Source: Treponema sp.
GTDB taxonomy: Bacteria > Spirochaetota > Spirochaetia > Treponematales > Breznakiellaceae
DNA length: 5,253 nt
Assembly: GCA_031274565.1 (NCBI GenBank)
Contig: JAISPY010000264.1
Coordinates: forward strand, 1-5,253
Reading direction: 5' to 3'
Below the pieces are notes generated by a model, which worked only from the letters and a program-made list of their open reading frames with translations, was not told where the DNA came from and did not search any database. Made by a program: the position numbers and the translations under genes. Positions 4,421 through 5,253 of the stretch are shown in pieces (position 1 is the stretch's first letter; each line of letters opens with the position of its first letter).

Positions 4421-5253
4421 TGTCGTCGGCATAGCCCTGCTTGCGGGAGTTACGGTGAGCTTGTCTCAAAAGGAAATCAGCCGGCTCGCGGAGGAGGAGG
4501 CTAAGAGTCTTGCCGTTCAGGGCGGTAAAGATATACAGACCTGGTTCGGGGTGTACATCGAGACTTCACGGGCCCTCGCGCATGTCATGGAGGGTTACAA
4601 GGACATACCGCCTGCACAGCGGCGGTGGTATTTCAACCTGATGCTGCGGCAGACCCGCGCCGCTCACCCGGAAGTTACCGCGGTCTATGCGAACTGGGCG
4701 CCCCAGGCCCTTGACGGTATGGATGAGGTGTATGCCGGCACCCACGGAACCGACGCAACCGGGCGCTATGCCCCGGGCTGGTCAGCTAAGCCGAATGGTA
4801 TTGATATGGAGCCTATCAGGACCTTCCCGTTTGACGCGGTTACGCGGGTAACTAATGGGGAGGAGTTTGTGTTTGAGCCTACGGTGCTGCTCATCGGAGG
4901 CAATAGCGTGTTAGCGGCAAATATGTGTGTTCCCGTGAAAGACGCCGGGGTTATGGTGGGGATTACAGGGATTTCCTTTGAAATATCCCGGATACAGGCT
5001 ATTACGGAAGGGATTAAGCCCTTCGGAGACGGGTACGCCATGGTGTTCAGTGCCGGCGGGCTCGTGGCGGCCCACCCGGACACGGAGCGGCTGGGGAAGG
5101 ATATGCGGGAGAGCGAAAAAGACACCTTCGGAGGGGCGCTTGAGGCGGCAGTCGGGGCCGTTACCGCGGGGAAGGCCGCAGCCTTCTCAGCCCCTTCCGC
5201 CAATGGCATCATGCAGTACTACGCCGTGCCCTTCACCATAGGGCGCTACCCTA
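4377..5253 (+). CDS. dCache_1 membrane sensor, probable methyl-accepting chemotaxis protein (3' end missing)
   Basis: The frame is open from the ATG at 4377 to the window end, giving 292 residues. Residues about 7-29 form the first membrane helix (VAVISAFNVVGIALLAGV). Then comes an amphipathic helix (EISRLAEEEAKSLAVQGGK) and a dCache_1 extracytoplasmic ligand domain. Its hallmarks are VTAVYANWAP (101-109), GRYAPGWS (129-136), EPTVLLIGGNSVLAANMCVPV (167-187), VMVGITGISFEISRI (192-206) and YAMVFSAGGLVAAHPD (220-235), leading into the second, membrane-proximal pocket. The usual Asp of the Gly-Val-Asp element is Ser200, so binding of free amino acids by the canonical dCache mode is doubtful. The HAMP and signalling domains would lie downstream; a chemoreceptor is most likely, while a histidine kinase or GGDEF protein with the same sensor cannot be excluded. 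It is transcribed divergently from the minus-strand pair and has a structured leader. Confidence 0.82.
   Translation, partial: MKIGVKLVAVISAFNVVGIALLAGVTVSLSQKEISRLAEEEAKSLAVQGGKDIQTWFGVYIETSRALAHVMEGYKDIPPAQRRWYFNLMLRQTRAAHPEVTAVYANWAPQALDGMDEVYAGTHGTDATGRYAPGWSAKPNGIDMEPIRTFPFDAVTRVTNGEEFVFEPTVLLIGGNSVLAANMCVPVKDAGVMVGITGISFEISRIQAITEGIKPFGDGYAMVFSAGGLVAAHPDTERLGKDMRESEKDTFGGALEAAVGAVTAGKAAAFSAPSANGIMQYYAVPFTIGRYP

Noticed and set aside
4766..5241. Open frames inside the sensor gene: 148 codons on the minus strand and 87 codons on the plus strand
   Set aside because: Both overlap the dCache domain, which has strong family motifs in the frame starting at 4377. They result from high third-position G+C.

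Overview
The window looks like a stretch of a spirochaete chromosome, most likely a free-living or gut Treponema. This is an inference from protein style, not from a marker gene. The supporting signs are a SPOR-domain cell-envelope protein with a degenerate RlpA-like barrel, a dCache-type sensor typical of motile bacteria, and a pectin-binding type beta-helix protein. The base composition, roughly half to mid-fifties percent G+C by eye, would suit a termite-gut treponeme. There are no RNA genes, insertion sequences, CRISPR arrays or phage genes.

Layout: (1) Bases 1-1643, plus strand, hold the C-terminal 546 codons of a Cthe_2159-family carbohydrate-binding right-handed beta-helix protein whose N-terminus lies upstream. 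A terminator-like hairpin follows the stop. (2) Bases 1644-1930 separate two convergent genes. On the minus strand this gap holds an unexplained 53-codon open frame that continues past the neighbouring gene's stop in another phase, a TGGTATAAT promoter-like box and a strong Shine-Dalgarno-like sequence. (3) Bases 1931-4161, minus strand, hold a probable two-gene operon. The first gene encodes a small exported protein of unknown function (169 aa) and the second a 544-aa exported protein with signal peptide, RlpA-like barrel, long Pro/Glu/Ala linker and C-terminal SPOR domain. (4) Bases 4162-4376 are a divergent intergenic region. It contains an exact GCCGATAA sigma-28-type -10 box facing the minus-strand pair, and a 13-bp perfect inverted repeat plus a second small hairpin in front of the plus-strand gene. 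(5) From 4377 to the window end runs the N-terminal 292 codons of a membrane sensor with a dCache_1 domain, probably a methyl-accepting chemotaxis protein.

How they may work together: the SPOR protein should bind denuded peptidoglycan in the periplasm, and the small exported protein may assist it. The beta-helix protein and the sensor both face outward, towards plant polysaccharide and towards an unknown ligand. The sensor and the operon share a divergent control region, which makes a link to motility regulation possible but unproven. I see no clearly new multi-gene system. The most unusual points are the frame-shifted reading frame after the SPOR gene, the structured leader of the sensor gene, and the sigma-28-like box.
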